Shown here piece by piece: positions 37,801 to 45,815 of a DNA stretch of 64,000 bases. Position numbers and translations under genes: made by a program. The stretch is taken from NCBI GenBank assembly GCA_030247675.1, contig JAOTRX010000008.1:186001-250000 (forward strand). Reading direction: 5' to 3'. Source of the stretch: Desulforhopalus sp. (GTDB lineage Bacteria > Desulfobacterota > Desulfobulbia > Desulfobulbales > Desulfocapsaceae). Each line of letters begins with the position of its first letter. Position 1 is the first letter of the stretch. A model generated the notes under the pieces. That model was given only the letters and a program-made list of their open reading frames with translations, searched no databases and was not told the DNA's origin.

Positions 37801-37966
37801 AAACCTGCGGTCATGGTTCTCGTATGGGACCCTCCCCCGGAAGACTCTCCTGGCAGTCAAAGGACTGGTGATACTGGGGGCTGCAGTGCTCTCGACACTT
37901 GGCTATCAAGTTGCGATCGGCTATCTGCAAAAATTTGCCAACCTGATGATGCCGTGGATGCGCTGA
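34889..37966 (+). CDS. Large patatin-related protein with C-terminal membrane helices
   Basis: Protein of 1025 residues. The N-terminal part is a patatin-type Ser/Asp lipase domain: oxyanion loop VMYGGISLAIYMNG, nucleophile elbow AGTSAGGINA, and the catalytic Asp in VFADGGYLDNRPFG. It matches the group annotated as patatin-related proteins. The middle 500 residues are not recognisable beyond helical content. Two hydrophobic segments near the C terminus (ILALLVIVAIILILLGSVF and a second around FKLLFYAGGIWFIV) and a third (LLAVKGLVILGAAVLSTLGY) suggest membrane anchoring. ATG 34889 has an ideal AAGGAGAGG site; ATG 34862 does not. The substrate is unknown; phospholipids are likely from the family. 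Confidence 0.85.
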   Translation: MNCQNHQFDSQEIRYAVVMYGGISLAIYMNGIAQEMLRLVRATSVADESALQGTEKIYRELSCLLHLGRRPGETTSCTTPRTRFVIDVLAGTSAGGINAIFLAKALALKSKNLNDLRDLWMEKADLDTLLNDKKGEDGGRFQTAMPKKSLLNSRRMYGLLRDAFAQMEEKDKIDTTAGESADRIDLYVTATDLNGLIIPLELTDTAVLERKHHSVFHFEYDPLEETNDFDSKYDAMLAFAARCTSSFPGAFEPMRFGDIFPQPTAEDCKEFQRFFENYHEPAETSASGDKTQARPERTSFKERVFADGGYLDNRPFGHVIDRIGERTSNCTAFRKLIFVDPFPEHLEQCQAKTEFNFIENSILAATTLPRYETIRQDIARINEMNRKALRASEIEKAMFRIDPTGTRQEPDHMKLKDGQLYGDLYLDELLNIKGGSFVNDQQMKIAHVSNWLALVVTRQLGLNETGDYYRVVRLIVKAWRNATFAGTKQEGITTNRKSQTNFIYRYDFGFRLSRLRYLIYMMDRVAAFNDIEFDAFRDQLLEGGTEPAVSKSEFPRNAFLAALAPVRERHTKLLTGLSRTNKLIEARNRRPAGEHGTNVLQERTDALRNHFSTKNLLELLNLVDTDVQQHWAEDLYLGAASLIDNYFTALADVIHANLKSVYEEKDTLVRQADLKDGSIQWLAAVWLLHLWKVYESTSAVMARLLPNGRVGESGTVDVFRIGPADTDLTIRSALTNEQKLAGAKLGAFGAFLSEGWRENDILWGRLDGAERLIVSLLPDPVDKDLRNEYIRRAREEILQEEFNPANGRIYRWVAGQIHNHCGPGLSKDEIATRLELIKNGPLTQILSKVTNNPANWQAFIKEYYDIPRGPDRQQLADWLTRTTRIAGEMLEGVETFKGIAGKLKIAGIILMELVQVSLPGSLKTLLVSRILALLVIVAIILILLGSVFTSDFTSVGFKLLFYAGGIWFIVRNLRSWFSYGTLPRKTLLAVKGLVILGAAVLSTLGYQVAIGYLQKFANLMMPWMR

Positions 37967-38158
37967 TACAATTTCTTCAAGCGTCCGATAGGCCGCAGAC
38001 AGAGAGCATATTGCATTGAATATGCACGACAAAAAAATTGCAAAATAGCCTCTGAAAGGATACTCTGACAGCGGCCGTTCGGTTATTTTAAAAAATCACG
38101 GAGATTGATAATGATGGCGCCCGGATTTGCACCTGTGAGCTGAGATACCAGGATATTG

Positions 38159-40606
38159 ATGAAACTCCGGCCCTTTTCCGTCACCCACCTGATTCTGCTT
38201 TTTGCCTTGCTGCTTGCAGCGGCAACGCTGTACCAAATATCCCCACTGGTAACATTGGAGAGACACCTCCTGACCCTGCGTGCCGCTGTCGTTCCAATGG
38301 CAAAGGAATCACCGGTTGTCACTGTCCAGGTGTCCGGGGCTGAACTCACCCGGGAGGGTCTTGCCAAACTGGTCACCCAGCTTTCCAGACAAAAAGCCGG
38401 AACCATTCTCCTGTACCTACCACTCTCCTCCCCTTCCTCGAAAGAACTCGCCCAGAAATTAAGCACCATGCTCGATGAATGGGGGCGATCGCCGGAGGCC
38501 GGGCATAGCAAGTTGTGGTCGCGCATCAACAAGGAATTATCGGCCTTAGAGATCGAACTCGACGCCGACGCCCGACTCGGCAAAGCCCTGCGTGAGGCCG
38601 GCAATGTGGTGCTGGTGGCACCGATCCATACCTTTGGCGAGGTGGACGGCACCTCGGCTGAACTGCAGAGGCTGTCTGTCAAATTTACCCTGCCGGACTG
38701 GACCTGGGGTCAGCATCTCAAGCACTTTTCCAACCCATTCTCCTCACTGAAACCGGTTATCCATATCACCTCGGCCCGGGTCCCCTTGGAAGAACTGCGG
38801 AGTCAGGCCGCTGCGGTCGGGTTTATCGCATCAGGGGGCGAGGGGGTTCTTGCCGGGTCGCTGCTTCTGCCCGTTGGTGAAAGGTATCTCCTTTCGGCAG
38901 CCCTTGCCACCACAATGGTCAGCCGCAAGGCCTCCTCCGAGTCTCTCCATCTGCAATCGCCGGAGCCGGGGACAGTGGTGCTGTCGGTTGGCGAGCGTCG
39001 CTACCCGATCGATAACCGCCTGTGTTTATTGCCGGTTCCCCAGGCGCTGCTGCCGAATATGGCCAAGGTTTCCGCCGCCGACATTCTCTCCGGGACTAAT
39101 AAACCGGCTCTTGTCGAGGGGAAGGTGGCTATTGTTGGTCTCTTTGACCACGCCCGGGCTCAGGAATATGCAGAAGCCCAAATGATCAACCAGATGCTTG
39201 GCGACTTTCAGCTTTCCCGGCCGGACTGGTTGCCGATGGTTGAGGTGCTGGTGCTGTTTTATTTTGCCTTTTTCCTCTGGCTGGCGGTGCCTCGCCTGCC
39301 AGGCCGCACCGCCATGATCCTCATGGGGTCGTTTGTCTTGATATGGCTGGCCATCGCCACGGTGCTGTTGAGCAATTTCGGGTGGTGGCTGCAGCTCACC
39401 CCGCCACTGCTGTTGACGGGCTGCGGCCTGCTATTGCTGCACTTCGCCAGATGGATGCGTGAACGATCGGAGATTCTGAACGAACTCAATTGCAGCTTGG
39501 GTAAGATGCTGCAGGAAAAAGGTTTGCTCGACAAGGCATTGGAATCCTATCAGGCATGTTCGCCGGGTGACCCATCTGCCCGCGACCTGATCTACAATCT
39601 GGGCCTCGATTTCGAGCGAAAACGCCAATTCAATCAAGCTCTTCGCGCCTACGAATATCTGGCGCAAAGCAGCCGCTACAAGGACATCTCGACGCGCCTG
39701 ACACGGCTACGGCAGAATGGCGGTGTATCGCTCGGGCGGCAAAATAGGGACGCCACTATGATCCTTGAAAAGGGGGCAGTCCACCCCACCCTCGGCCGCT
39801 ATGAGGTTATCCGTGAGTTGGGTCAAGGTGCCATGGGCACCGTGTATCTTGGCCGCGACCCCAAGATAAACCGCGAGGTGGCTATCAAGACGCTGGCCTA
39901 TTCCGATGTCGACGAAGCCCAACTGCCGGCCATTAAAGAGCGTTTCTTCCGCGAGGCTGAGGCGGCCGGCAGACTTAATCACCCCGGCATCGTCACCATC
40001 TTTGACGCCGGGGAAGAACACGATCTTGCATACCTGGCGATGGAGTTCCTCGATGGCGAAGATCTGTCGATCCACTGCAAACCCAACGCCCTGCTGCCGC
40101 TGGCCGAGGTTCTTGATATTATATCCGATATCGCCGAGGCCCTGGCCTATGCCCACAGCAATAATGTCGTTCATCGCGATATTAAACCGGCGAACATCAT
40201 GCGTCTGCCCGATGGCTCGGTAAAGGTCACCGATTTCGGTATCGCCCGGGTGGTATCCGACTCCCAGACTCAGACCGGCCTCGTTCTGGGTACGCCGAGT
40301 TATATGTCCCCCGAACAGGTCGCCGCCAAAAAGGTCGACGGCCGTTCAGACCTTTTCTCTCTCGGTTCAGTACTTTATGAGTTGTTATGCGGCGAGAAGG
40401 CCTTCGTTGGCGACAGCATTGCCTCATTAATGTACAACATTGCCAATGTCAGATACAAACCTCTCAGTGAAAAGCGCAAAGGCCTGCCGGTTTGTGTTCA
40501 CGACCTGGTTGATATGCTGCTCGTCAGGGCCGTTTCACACCGCCCTGATAATGCCGCCATCGTTGTTGCTGCAGCACGTACCTGCAGGGAGAAGGTGAGA
40601 AAGTGA
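38159..40606 (+). CDS. CHASE2-type sensor fused to Ser/Thr protein kinase
   Basis: Membrane kinase of 815 residues. An N-terminal helix (LILLFALLLAAATLY) is followed by an extracytoplasmic region resembling CHASE2 (about 30-355), three further helices (about 357-430), a short TPR-like segment (about 440-520, LLDKALESYQACSPG and FNQALRAYEYLAQ) and a C-terminal Hanks-type kinase (about 544-815). Kinase motifs are complete: GQGAMGTVYLG, VAIKTL, HRDIKPANIM, DFGIA and GTPSYMSPEQ. The kinase lies at the C terminus, after the membrane part, opposite to PknB-like enzymes. Its stop overlaps the GTG of a PP2C phosphatase and an FHA gene follows, giving a writer-eraser-reader set. The 190 bases upstream contain a small hairpin (GCATATT...AATATGC) but no gene. 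Confidence 0.88.
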   Translation: MKLRPFSVTHLILLFALLLAAATLYQISPLVTLERHLLTLRAAVVPMAKESPVVTVQVSGAELTREGLAKLVTQLSRQKAGTILLYLPLSSPSSKELAQKLSTMLDEWGRSPEAGHSKLWSRINKELSALEIELDADARLGKALREAGNVVLVAPIHTFGEVDGTSAELQRLSVKFTLPDWTWGQHLKHFSNPFSSLKPVIHITSARVPLEELRSQAAAVGFIASGGEGVLAGSLLLPVGERYLLSAALATTMVSRKASSESLHLQSPEPGTVVLSVGERRYPIDNRLCLLPVPQALLPNMAKVSAADILSGTNKPALVEGKVAIVGLFDHARAQEYAEAQMINQMLGDFQLSRPDWLPMVEVLVLFYFAFFLWLAVPRLPGRTAMILMGSFVLIWLAIATVLLSNFGWWLQLTPPLLLTGCGLLLLHFARWMRERSEILNELNCSLGKMLQEKGLLDKALESYQACSPGDPSARDLIYNLGLDFERKRQFNQALRAYEYLAQSSRYKDISTRLTRLRQNGGVSLGRQNRDATMILEKGAVHPTLGRYEVIRELGQGAMGTVYLGRDPKINREVAIKTLAYSDVDEAQLPAIKERFFREAEAAGRLNHPGIVTIFDAGEEHDLAYLAMEFLDGEDLSIHCKPNALLPLAEVLDIISDIAEALAYAHSNNVVHRDIKPANIMRLPDGSVKVTDFGIARVVSDSQTQTGLVLGTPSYMSPEQVAAKKVDGRSDLFSLGSVLYELLCGEKAFVGDSIASLMYNIANVRYKPLSEKRKGLPVCVHDLVDMLLVRAVSHRPDNAAIVVAAARTCREKVRK

Positions 40607-41388
40607 TCTATTTCGTTGCCGGTGGTTGCAGTGATTGTGGAAGGGTGCGTGAACATAACGAAGATACCTTCCGGATTGACAGCCGGCGGGGCCTGTTCGT
40701 CGTAGCCGATGGCATGGGTGGACATGCCAGCGGAGAATTCGCCAGTGCCCTGGCGGTCAAGACGGTATTCAAGGCACTGCTGTGCGACAAGGGGAGCGCC
40801 GCCCCCGGTCCGTGCAATGCGGAAACGCTGCAGACTGCCATAGAACTGGCCAACAGCACAATTTATCAGGATGCCCAGGTGAATCCGCAGCGCAGAGGAA
40901 TGGGTACAACCTTGACCTTTATGCGCTGGGACCGTTGTCAGTTGTATTTCGGTCATGTGGGGGACAGCCGCGCCTACCGGTTGCGCGGCCATGAACTGCT
41001 TCAGTTGACCAGAGATCACACCTGGGTTGACATGCAGGTTCGCGCCGGCATGCTTTCTCAGCAAGAGGCCGAACAAGCCCGGATGCGCCATGTTCTGGTC
41101 AAGTCCCTCGGCACCGAGACGGGAGTAGAGCCGGACATTGTTCCAGTCGATGTACAGACCAACGATCGTTTCCTGCTGTGCAGTGACGGTCTCAGCAATC
41201 TTGTTGACCATAAGGATCTGCAGGCTATTCTTATGGGCAATGGGACTCCTGCTGCAATCTCCAGGCACCTGGTAGAAAAGGCGAACGCAGTTGGAGGACA
41301 AGACAACATTACCGCAGTCGTGATTGACTGCTACGACAATAAATGGCAAGCTGTTCTCAAATCAGCCATTAACAGAATTTGGAGGTAA
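40603..41388 (+). CDS. PP2C-type Ser/Thr protein phosphatase
   Basis: Metal-dependent phosphatase of 261 residues: GCSDCGRVREHNEDTFRID, the metal-binding VVADGMGGHASGEFAS, GMGTTLTFM, FGHVGDSRAYRLR, LLCSDGLSNLV and GGQDNITAVVI are the standard PP2C motifs. GTG 40603 overlaps the kinase stop (GTGA), strongly suggesting that it removes phosphates placed by that kinase. Confidence 0.95.
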   Translation: MIYFVAGGCSDCGRVREHNEDTFRIDSRRGLFVVADGMGGHASGEFASALAVKTVFKALLCDKGSAAPGPCNAETLQTAIELANSTIYQDAQVNPQRRGMGTTLTFMRWDRCQLYFGHVGDSRAYRLRGHELLQLTRDHTWVDMQVRAGMLSQQEAEQARMRHVLVKSLGTETGVEPDIVPVDVQTNDRFLLCSDGLSNLVDHKDLQAILMGNGTPAAISRHLVEKANAVGGQDNITAVVIDCYDNKWQAVLKSAINRIWR

Positions 41389-41390
41389 CC

Positions 41391-42083
41391 ATGCTGCAAA
41401 TATTGCTTAAATTCAACACCAACGTCCTCAAGGTGTTTCAAAGCGACAAGGCCGAGATCACCATCGGCCGGAACATGAAAAATGATATTCAAATCGATAA
41501 CCTGGCGGTATCCAACTTTCACGCGAGAATTGAACGTCTGCAGGAAAAGTATTTCATTGAAGACCTCAACAGCACCAACGGCACCTTTATCAATGAAGAA
41601 AAGATCTCCAGATGTGAACTGCAGGATGGGGACACGGCAAGCATCGGCAAGCATGTCCTGACCTTTCTGCTGGAAGGTGGAGAGAGTGCAATCAGAGGGC
41701 TCAGCGACACCGAGATGGCGCAAACCATGATGCTCGATACCGGCAAACAGAGGGAATTGACAAAAGATGTCGAGCCGTCTTTCCCCGATTCACCAGCCCG
41801 ACTCAAGGTGGAGGAAGGTGACACCACTCAGAAGGAATATCGACTGACGGCGCGGCTGACCGGAATCGGCAAGGCAGACAACTGCGAGGTCAGGCTCCAG
41901 GGCCTGTTTGCCCCCAAGAACCTGGCTTACATCACCCGTGATGCAATGGGGTACTCCCTGATTCCAGGAGATAATGCCAGTAAATTGCGGCTGAACGGCG
42001 TCACCATCGACAAAGGAACAGCTCTGAAAAATGATGATGTGATTAATGCCGGGAAAATGACCTTCCGGTTTTTACAAAATTAA
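41391..42083 (+). CDS. FHA-domain protein with a second FHA-like domain
   Basis: Cytosolic protein of 230 residues. The N-terminal FHA domain (about 20-95) has the phosphothreonine-binding core: ITIGRNMKNDIQI, VSNFHARI and LNSTNGTFINEE. A second, divergent FHA-like fold occupies the C terminus (IGKADNCEVRLQGLFAP, GYSLIPGDNASKLRLNG) and lacks the clear SxxH, so it may not bind phosphate. GGAGGT lies just before ATG 41391, two bases after the phosphatase stop. It probably reads phosphothreonines made by the upstream kinase. The 138 bases that follow, before the convergent glutaminyl cyclase gene, contain no gene. Confidence 0.9.
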   Translation: MLQILLKFNTNVLKVFQSDKAEITIGRNMKNDIQIDNLAVSNFHARIERLQEKYFIEDLNSTNGTFINEEKISRCELQDGDTASIGKHVLTFLLEGGESAIRGLSDTEMAQTMMLDTGKQRELTKDVEPSFPDSPARLKVEEGDTTQKEYRLTARLTGIGKADNCEVRLQGLFAPKNLAYITRDAMGYSLIPGDNASKLRLNGVTIDKGTALKNDDVINAGKMTFRFLQN

Positions 42084-42221
42084 CTGCGCAGGTGTTCGCA
42101 CCTCAGTACCAACACCCTATCAAAACCCCACCCGCCTTCAGCGAAAAAGAGGAAAAGCAGGCGGCGCCTCATCCAGCCGCATGAAGGGGATTAGAATACC
42201 GTTGTTTTTGCTGGCGTCCGG

Positions 42222-43004
42222 CTACTCTCTTCTCACGAGGCGGATTTCGAAAAGGGTCGGCCAGTATTTTCCAGTGACAAAGAGCTTGTCCTGCTGCGGG
42301 TCATGCATGATGCCGTTGAGGACAGCCTCCCTATGGTCGATTCCCAGCCCTTGGCGCAGGCCGGTAAGATCGATCCATCCTTCAACCAGGCCATCCTGCG
42401 GATTGATTATGGCAATGCGGTCTGTTCCATAGACATTGGCATAGATCCGCCCATCGATATACTCCAATTCATTGAGGGCATGTACCTCCCAGTTGGCCTC
42501 GCGAACGGTTATCCTTCGTTGTTCCGCCAGGGTTTCAGGCTCGAGAAAATAGAGGACCGAACTGCCGTCGCTGGCAATCAGATGATCGGTATCGTGGGTG
42601 AGGCCCCATCCCTGGTGAGGATATTCTAGGGTCTTGATGATGCTGAAATCGTCCTTGCGGTACAGCATCGTTTTTCTGTTTTTCCAGGTGAGTTGATACA
42701 GTGTTCCGGCAAAGATGGTAATCCCTTCACCGAAGATGTCTCGTGGACAATCGTAGCGCTGCTCTACCTGGCCGGTTGCCAGGTGGACGCGACGGATCGA
42801 GGACCTGCCGAGTTTGCCGGTTCCTTCATAAACTTTGCCCTCGTGCCAGAAAAGCCCCTGCGTGAAGGCCTGCGGGTCGTGGGGGTAGGCGTTGACGATA
42901 CTGTATGAGTAGATTGCCGGTTTGTTCTCCGGTGTTGCAGCCTCTGCCGTCATACTGCAGCCCAGGATGATGCCGAGAACGGTCAAGAGCAAGGCGAGTC
43001 GCAC
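42222..43004 (-). CDS. Exported glutaminyl-peptide cyclotransferase (glutamine cyclotransferase)
   Basis: Predicted to turn N-terminal glutamine of peptides into pyroglutamate. The 260-residue product has a signal peptide (LALLLTVLGIILGCSMTAEA; the cysteine could also form a lipobox) and a beta-propeller of the plant/bacterial type: HDPQAFTQGLFW, YEGTGKLGRSSI, GEGITIFAGTLYQLTWK, GWGLTHD, ASDGSS, LNELEYIDGRIYANVY, and a C-terminal LNGIMHDPQQDKLFVTGKYWPTLFEI. GTG 43004 starts eight bases after the kinase stop, in one operon with a small peptide that would expose an N-terminal Gln after signal cleavage. Confidence 0.88.
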   Translation of the reverse strand: MRLALLLTVLGIILGCSMTAEAATPENKPAIYSYSIVNAYPHDPQAFTQGLFWHEGKVYEGTGKLGRSSIRRVHLATGQVEQRYDCPRDIFGEGITIFAGTLYQLTWKNRKTMLYRKDDFSIIKTLEYPHQGWGLTHDTDHLIASDGSSVLYFLEPETLAEQRRITVREANWEVHALNELEYIDGRIYANVYGTDRIAIINPQDGLVEGWIDLTGLRQGLGIDHREAVLNGIMHDPQQDKLFVTGKYWPTLFEIRLVRRE

Positions 43005-43012
43005 GGCAGAGA

Positions 43013-44206
43013 CTAGAGAGGTAGTGAAAATTTGAGATGGTCGCGAAAAATTCGCCGGACCAGGTCGAGTCCTGTTTGCATATCAGGATAGACGATCTTG
43101 TACCCCTGCAGGCTGTCGACCCAAGCGGCAACCTCGGCTAGCTTTTTCGGGCTCCAGGTGTCGATGATGCTGTTGCTGCGCACTAGTTCCGCCAGGACCT
43201 CATGGGAAGGTACCTCGGTGAGCTGTGGCTGGCTGTTTCTGACATAATGAGGAAAGACAACGGCATTCGCCCGAATCATGCTGAACGGCTCGGCGATGGC
43301 CGTGGGCGGCGGAGGATAGAAGCGAACCTCCTTGCCGAACCGCTGGTAGGACAGCAGATTGTGCGCCGCGGGGTAGAATGCATCAAGGGCCGGCCAGCTG
43401 CCCGCCTTGATACACATGGCCATGGGCATCGGACTGAGCAGTCCGCTGCCGGAGTTGACGGGGATCACGTCATCGGCAATGAGAGTGAAGCCGATGGCGG
43501 CAAGTCCTGCGGCAAGGGTGGTTTTACCGCTGCCGCCCCTTCCGGCAAGAAGGCAGCAAGCCCCACCTCCGGCCACCGCCGCGCCGTGAACCGTCATCAG
43601 TCGCCCAGGTACTGCGCAGCCGATTTCGACGATCTCCCACAGCGCCTCGACGGTCAGATCATTAAGCGAGGCTGGATGGCGAATTGTTGTTCCATTCTTA
43701 ATGATAGCATAGCCATCACCCTCATGGCAGAGGGCGATGGTACCGGCAACAGGGCCGGGAGGGCCGGTATCGACAAGATGACCAAGGCACGGCTGCACTG
43801 CCTGCAGAAGCTCCCGGCTGTCAGCGGCAACCCGGATCCGCCTACCGCCAAGCCAGAAGGTGGCATAATCAGGCTGATCCTGTGACGCAACGACGGTGGC
43901 TTCCGGGTCGAGACCGGCGGCCGCCCATTGCGAAAAAAGGTCCTCAACTGCTTGCGGATCATGACCAGCCTGCAAGGTAAGCAGAGATTCCAGTTCGCTG
44001 CGGTGCATGCCGAGGGCAGAATGTTCCCAGATCCACCGTGCCAGCGGGTTGAGGATATTCAATCGGCCGTCACCAGGACGCAAAACAGCAAGACCTTTTC
44101 CGAGGGGAAAGGTGTGGATGTCCTTGACTTCTCTGGTCATGGTAGATGGACAAGGAGGGAGGTAATCATCAACCGGCATCCCCGGATCGGCAGCCAGGGA
44201 TGCCAT
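43013..44206 (-). CDS. PqqD-like domain fused to an HPr kinase-like P-loop kinase
   Basis: Cytosolic protein of about 397 residues. The N-terminal region (about 30-100: LAVLRPGDGRLNILNPLARWIWEH, then SELESLLTLQAGHDPQAVEDLFSQW) resembles PqqD, a peptide-binding domain that acts as a recognition element in many ribosomally made peptide pathways. The C-terminal half is like HPr kinase: VHGAAVAGGGACCLLAGRGGSGKTTLAAGL with Walker A, then LIADDVIPV. HprK-like kinases phosphorylate peptide Ser in some lasso peptide clusters. No HPr gene is visible. ATG 44206 lies six bases after the peptide stop; TTG 44212 and ATG 44140 are alternatives. Confidence 0.82.
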   Translation of the reverse strand: MASLAADPGMPVDDYLPPCPSTMTREVKDIHTFPLGKGLAVLRPGDGRLNILNPLARWIWEHSALGMHRSELESLLTLQAGHDPQAVEDLFSQWAAAGLDPEATVVASQDQPDYATFWLGGRRIRVAADSRELLQAVQPCLGHLVDTGPPGPVAGTIALCHEGDGYAIIKNGTTIRHPASLNDLTVEALWEIVEIGCAVPGRLMTVHGAAVAGGGACCLLAGRGGSGKTTLAAGLAAIGFTLIADDVIPVNSGSGLLSPMPMAMCIKAGSWPALDAFYPAAHNLLSYQRFGKEVRFYPPPPTAIAEPFSMIRANAVVFPHYVRNSQPQLTEVPSHEVLAELVRSNSIIDTWSPKKLAEVAAWVDSLQGYKIVYPDMQTGLDLVRRIFRDHLKFSLPL

Positions 44207-44212
44207 CTGCAA

Positions 44213-44386
44213 TCAGGTCCGTCCGGACTGCGCCGAGGCCTGTCTGGCTTCCAGCAGGGTGATCATGACTGGCGCGGTAGCCGCGGCAATGCCCAGGGCG
44301 GCGAGTTTTTTCAAGGCCTCACGCCGTTCAGCATCGAGAACATCATTGTCAGAAAGCATTTCTTCATCGGTTTTGTTGTTTTCCAT
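44213..44386 (-). CDS. Small precursor-like peptide with Tat-like signal and QSGRT C terminus
   Basis: A 57-residue peptide, first gene of a three-gene operon. It has an acidic N terminus (ENNKTDEEMLSDNDVLD), a twin-arginine-like motif ERREALKKLA, a hydrophobic stretch (LAALGIAAATAPVMITLL) and ends EARQASAQSGRT. If signal peptidase cuts after the A-S-A box, only QSGRT remains, with an N-terminal Gln that the glutaminyl cyclase of the same operon could cyclise and Ser/Thr residues that the HprK-like kinase could modify. GGGAGG lies four to five bases before ATG 44386; a longer frame to 44470 lacks a ribosome site. Export and processing are inference. Confidence 0.75.
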   Translation of the reverse strand: MENNKTDEEMLSDNDVLDAERREALKKLAALGIAAATAPVMITLLEARQASAQSGRT

Positions 44387-44581
44387 CTGTACCTCCCGTA
44401 CCGTTCCAGTTATAAGTAAAAAAAACACCTCAACCTTTTCGTATAGAAAACCATTCTTACTGAAAAGCAAAGACCAATTCTCGGTGTATCGATAATTTTT
44501 GATGGACTCGATCCGCGCTGGCGAGTGTCTGCCATACGTGTATACGGCCAGCTGGATGACCAGAGGAGATGTTTGCAGACA

Positions 44582-45796
44582 ATGCGGTCACCACTTCTTG
44601 AACTCTGTGCCCGAGCTACCGGACACCAGGAACAGTACAAGCTCTTGCACGACCAATGCCAGCTCTGCAAGGATTGGGAGGCTGTCGTCCTGCGCGCCGA
44701 GAAGGAGGGGATGACTCCCCTGCTCAGCAAACATCTCGCCGAGTCACAGGCATCCTACCCGGAGCATATCCGCATCCTCCTCGATTTTCTCGATAAGCGA
44801 TACAAACATCACACGGCAGTCCGCCTGCAGGTGCTGCAAGAGGTGCTGGAGATTTGGGCGGAGGAGCAACTCACTCCTCTGCTGATTAAGGGAGCGGCTC
44901 TTTGCCATACCGCCTATGCCGATCCGGCGCTCCGACCCATGCGGGACATGGATATCCTCTTTGCTCCGAACGAAGCGGTGCGTGCCCAAAGGCTCTTACA
45001 ATCCCTTGCCTTTGTTCCATCGACTGCAGCCATTCCTGCCGACCACCATCATCTGCCGGCCCTCCTGAAAACCGTGCAGGGAATAGTGATATGTATCGAG
45101 ATTCATCATGGCATGTATCCCAACTGTCCTCCGTATTATCCCGAGGTGAATTTTGACAAACTCTTGGCAACCTCCCGAAAACTCACCATTGGCACGACCG
45201 GAGCCCTGACACTCGGTGACATGGAGACACTGGACTACATATACCAGCACGCCTTTCGACCACCTCTTGCCTACGAATCATTTAAGCTGATCAGCGTTGC
45301 CGACCTTGTCAGCCTAACCGAAAAAAACCTTGGCAATCTCGACTGGCCTAGGATCCGCCAGAAATACCCCCTTGTTTACAACGCCATTCCCCTTATGCAC
45401 CATGTCGTACCCTGGGATTTCACCAAGGTTCCCCGGGACTTTGTTCCCCAGAGGGATCATCGCCGCCGGCTCGCTCCGCGTCCTTTTACCGGCTGGCCAA
45501 ACCGCAAGCTGCGAGAAATGCGGGCCGAAGGTCTTGGCTACGGCAGGGTGCTTTTCCACACCTTTATGCCATCTCTGTGGTGGTTTCGGGTCTTTTATGG
45601 GGTTATGACATGGAGCAGGTTACTGGTCGTGATCCTGATCACCCATCCCCGCCAGGTGTTTTGGTGGATACGCCTGTATTGCCAGTTTCTCCCACTCGGC
45701 GACCGGCAGTCAAGAGACCAACCCGTCCCTGCCTACCCCCTGGTGCGGCGACTGGCGATGTGGGCCATGAATATAAGTAAATACTTTAAAAATTAA
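44582..45796 (+). CDS. Nucleotidyltransferase-family protein (NTP_transf_5-like)
   Basis: About 404 residues, divergent from the peptide operon. The central region LTPLLIKGAALCHTAYADPALRPMRDMDILF matches the uncharacterised nucleotidyltransferase family, with the LKG element and the R-D-x-D-I metal site (MRDMDIL). An ICIEIHHGMYP segment could provide a further acidic residue. Hydrophobic segments near the C terminus (WFRVFYGVMTWSRLLVVILI) may touch the membrane. Such proteins accompany HprK-like kinases in some lasso peptide clusters. The start is uncertain: ATG 44582 with GAGGAG 13 bases upstream is chosen; GTG 44525 would add 19 residues. Confidence 0.78.
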   Translation: MRSPLLELCARATGHQEQYKLLHDQCQLCKDWEAVVLRAEKEGMTPLLSKHLAESQASYPEHIRILLDFLDKRYKHHTAVRLQVLQEVLEIWAEEQLTPLLIKGAALCHTAYADPALRPMRDMDILFAPNEAVRAQRLLQSLAFVPSTAAIPADHHHLPALLKTVQGIVICIEIHHGMYPNCPPYYPEVNFDKLLATSRKLTIGTTGALTLGDMETLDYIYQHAFRPPLAYESFKLISVADLVSLTEKNLGNLDWPRIRQKYPLVYNAIPLMHHVVPWDFTKVPRDFVPQRDHRRRLAPRPFTGWPNRKLREMRAEGLGYGRVLFHTFMPSLWWFRVFYGVMTWSRLLVVILITHPRQVFWWIRLYCQFLPLGDRQSRDQPVPAYPLVRRLAMWAMNISKYFKN

Positions 45797-45815
45797 TGTG
45801 ATGATTGCCATTGCC

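Noticed and set aside
40498-41349. Minus-strand frame of 283 codons opposite the PP2C gene
   Set aside because: Fully antisense to a gene with all PP2C motifs.
43013-44206. True HPr kinase/phosphorylase of carbon control
   Set aside because: The N-terminal domain is PqqD-like rather than the HprK N-terminal domain, and no ptsH or PTS genes are nearby.
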